Positions 14,778 to 15,193 of a stretch of DNA of 15,193 nucleotides are shown here, in pieces; position 1 is the first letter of the stretch, and each line of letters opens with the position of its first letter. Made by a program: the position numbers and the translations under genes. The stretch comes from an uncultured Bdellovibrio sp. Its GTDB lineage: Bacteria; Bdellovibrionota; Bdellovibrionia; Bdellovibrionales; Bdellovibrionaceae. The notes beneath the pieces were generated by a model. The model did not search any database and was not told where the DNA came from. It was given only the letters and a program-made list of their open reading frames with translations. The stretch is taken from assembly GCA_946482355.1 (NCBI GenBank), contig CAMLRE010000007.1, positions 1-15,193 of the forward strand. Reading direction: 5' to 3'.

Positions 14778-14784
14778 ACTCTCT

Positions 14785-15193
14785 ATGGAAAGAACAATAG
14801 ATAGCCAACTTGAAGATTTAAAGAAAACCATCCTGGAAATGGGAGGCTTTGTCGAAAAAGCTTTAGCCACGGCCATAGACGGTTTTATGAAAAAAGATCT
14901 TTCATTGTTAGCGTCTGTTCATGAAATTGAAAAGCACGTGAATGAACTTCAAATCAAGATCGATAATCTGTGCTTAAATATCTTAGCCAAACAAGGCCCT
15001 GTGGCAAAAGATTTACGTTTGATTTTATCAGTGATCAAAATCAACACGGATCTTGAGCGTATGGGTGATCAATGTGTGAATATCGCCTACCTTGGAAAAG
15101 ATATTATCAAACGTCCGCCGCAAAATATTCCTGTTAACGAAATCGAAAGAATGGCTGGAACAGTTCGTGCCATGGTTAAGGGCTCGTTAGACT
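14785..15193 (+). CDS. phoU: Phosphate-specific transport regulator PhoU, N-terminal part, truncated by window edge
   Basis: PhoU links the Pst phosphate transporter to the PhoR/PhoB two-component system and limits phosphate uptake. The 136 visible residues cover the first three-helix bundle and the start of the second. MERTIDSQLEDLKKTILEMG is the standard N-terminus. DLRLILSVIKINTDLERMGD (76-95) is the family signature and holds the metal-binding E91-x-x-x-D95 motif, followed by QCVNIA. The frame stays open to the window end. An in-frame ATG at 14701 would add 28 residues, but those cover the ppx promoter and ribosome-site region and have no family counterpart, so ATG 14785 is preferred. No Shine-Dalgarno sequence is visible. 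Whether pst genes follow is outside the window. Confidence 0.93.
   Translation, partial: MERTIDSQLEDLKKTILEMGGFVEKALATAIDGFMKKDLSLLASVHEIEKHVNELQIKIDNLCLNILAKQGPVAKDLRLILSVIKINTDLERMGDQCVNIAYLGKDIIKRPPQNIPVNEIERMAGTVRAMVKGSLD

Noticed and set aside
14701..14784. In-frame 28-codon N-terminal extension of phoU starting at ATG 14701, back-to-back with the ppx ATG and containing CKLCKICG
   Set aside because: PhoU proteins normally begin at the MERTIDSQ position; the segment coincides with the likely promoters and the ppx ribosome site, and no ribosome site precedes ATG 14701.
1..15193. Search for CRISPR arrays, tRNA or rRNA genes, insertion-sequence ends, phage genes or a defence/toxin-antitoxin locus
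   Set aside because: No repeat-spacer pattern, no transposase or toxin-like frames and no cloverleaf candidates were seen by eye; nearly all of the window is accounted for by the genes listed.

Overview
The window looks like ordinary chromosome from a low-GC member of the Bdellovibrionota (Bdellovibrio / Pseudobdellovibrio-like). This is inferred from AT-rich, TTA/AAA-heavy codon use, many small secreted proteins and lipoproteins with no recognisable family, an elongation factor G of the spirochaete/planctomycete/delta-proteobacterial (mitochondrial EFG1-like) type, and a mix of Shine-Dalgarno and apparently leaderless starts. There are no rRNA or tRNA genes, no insertion sequence, no phage genes and no CRISPR array, and no gene-free gap exceeds 300 bp.

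Layout, left to right. (1) 1-841, minus strand: pyrE followed by the 5' part of an M3-family oligoendopeptidase, probably one operon. (2) 928-1152, plus: a one-helix small membrane protein, ending in an imperfect palindrome (1151-1233) that it shares with the convergent CNNM/CorC-type CBS-domain membrane protein (1277-2314, minus). (3) 2430-4549: three exported proteins of unknown function, namely a small beta-barrel-like protein (minus), a Cys-rich lipoprotein (plus) and a small periplasmic four-cysteine protein (plus). (4) 4577-6742: a bidirectional terminator and a monocistronic fusA on the minus strand. (5) 6743-7008: a 266-bp gap with a 25-codon ORF and, in the same frame after a single TAA, an open stretch that runs into the next gene. 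(6) 7009-9953, plus: a probable operon of a secreted papain-fold / protein-glutaminase-like protein, a short RecQ helicase and aat (L/F-tRNA-protein transferase). (7) 9950-10939, minus: an S1-family serine protease lipoprotein, tail-to-tail with aat. (8) 11103-11585, minus: a membrane-anchored PilZ protein behind a good match to a flagellar sigma-28 promoter. (9) 11673-15193: a polyphosphate/phosphate block with ppk1 (plus), a short ppx (minus, convergent with ppk) and phoU (plus, divergent from ppx, cut off by the window end).

Functional themes. The ppk1-ppx-phoU block makes, degrades and regulates polyphosphate and phosphate. The 84-bp ppx-phoU gap holds what look like two divergent promoters sharing one self-complementary -35 box, with an inverted repeat around the phoU promoter spacer. 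The PilZ gene next door suggests a link between c-di-GMP and motility. Nothing here is clearly a new multi-gene system. The best leads are the Cys-His-Asp secreted protein, the nonsense-split ORF in front of it, and the regulatory architecture of the ppx-phoU and PilZ-ppk intergenic regions. All product calls come from reading the translated sequence, without database searches.
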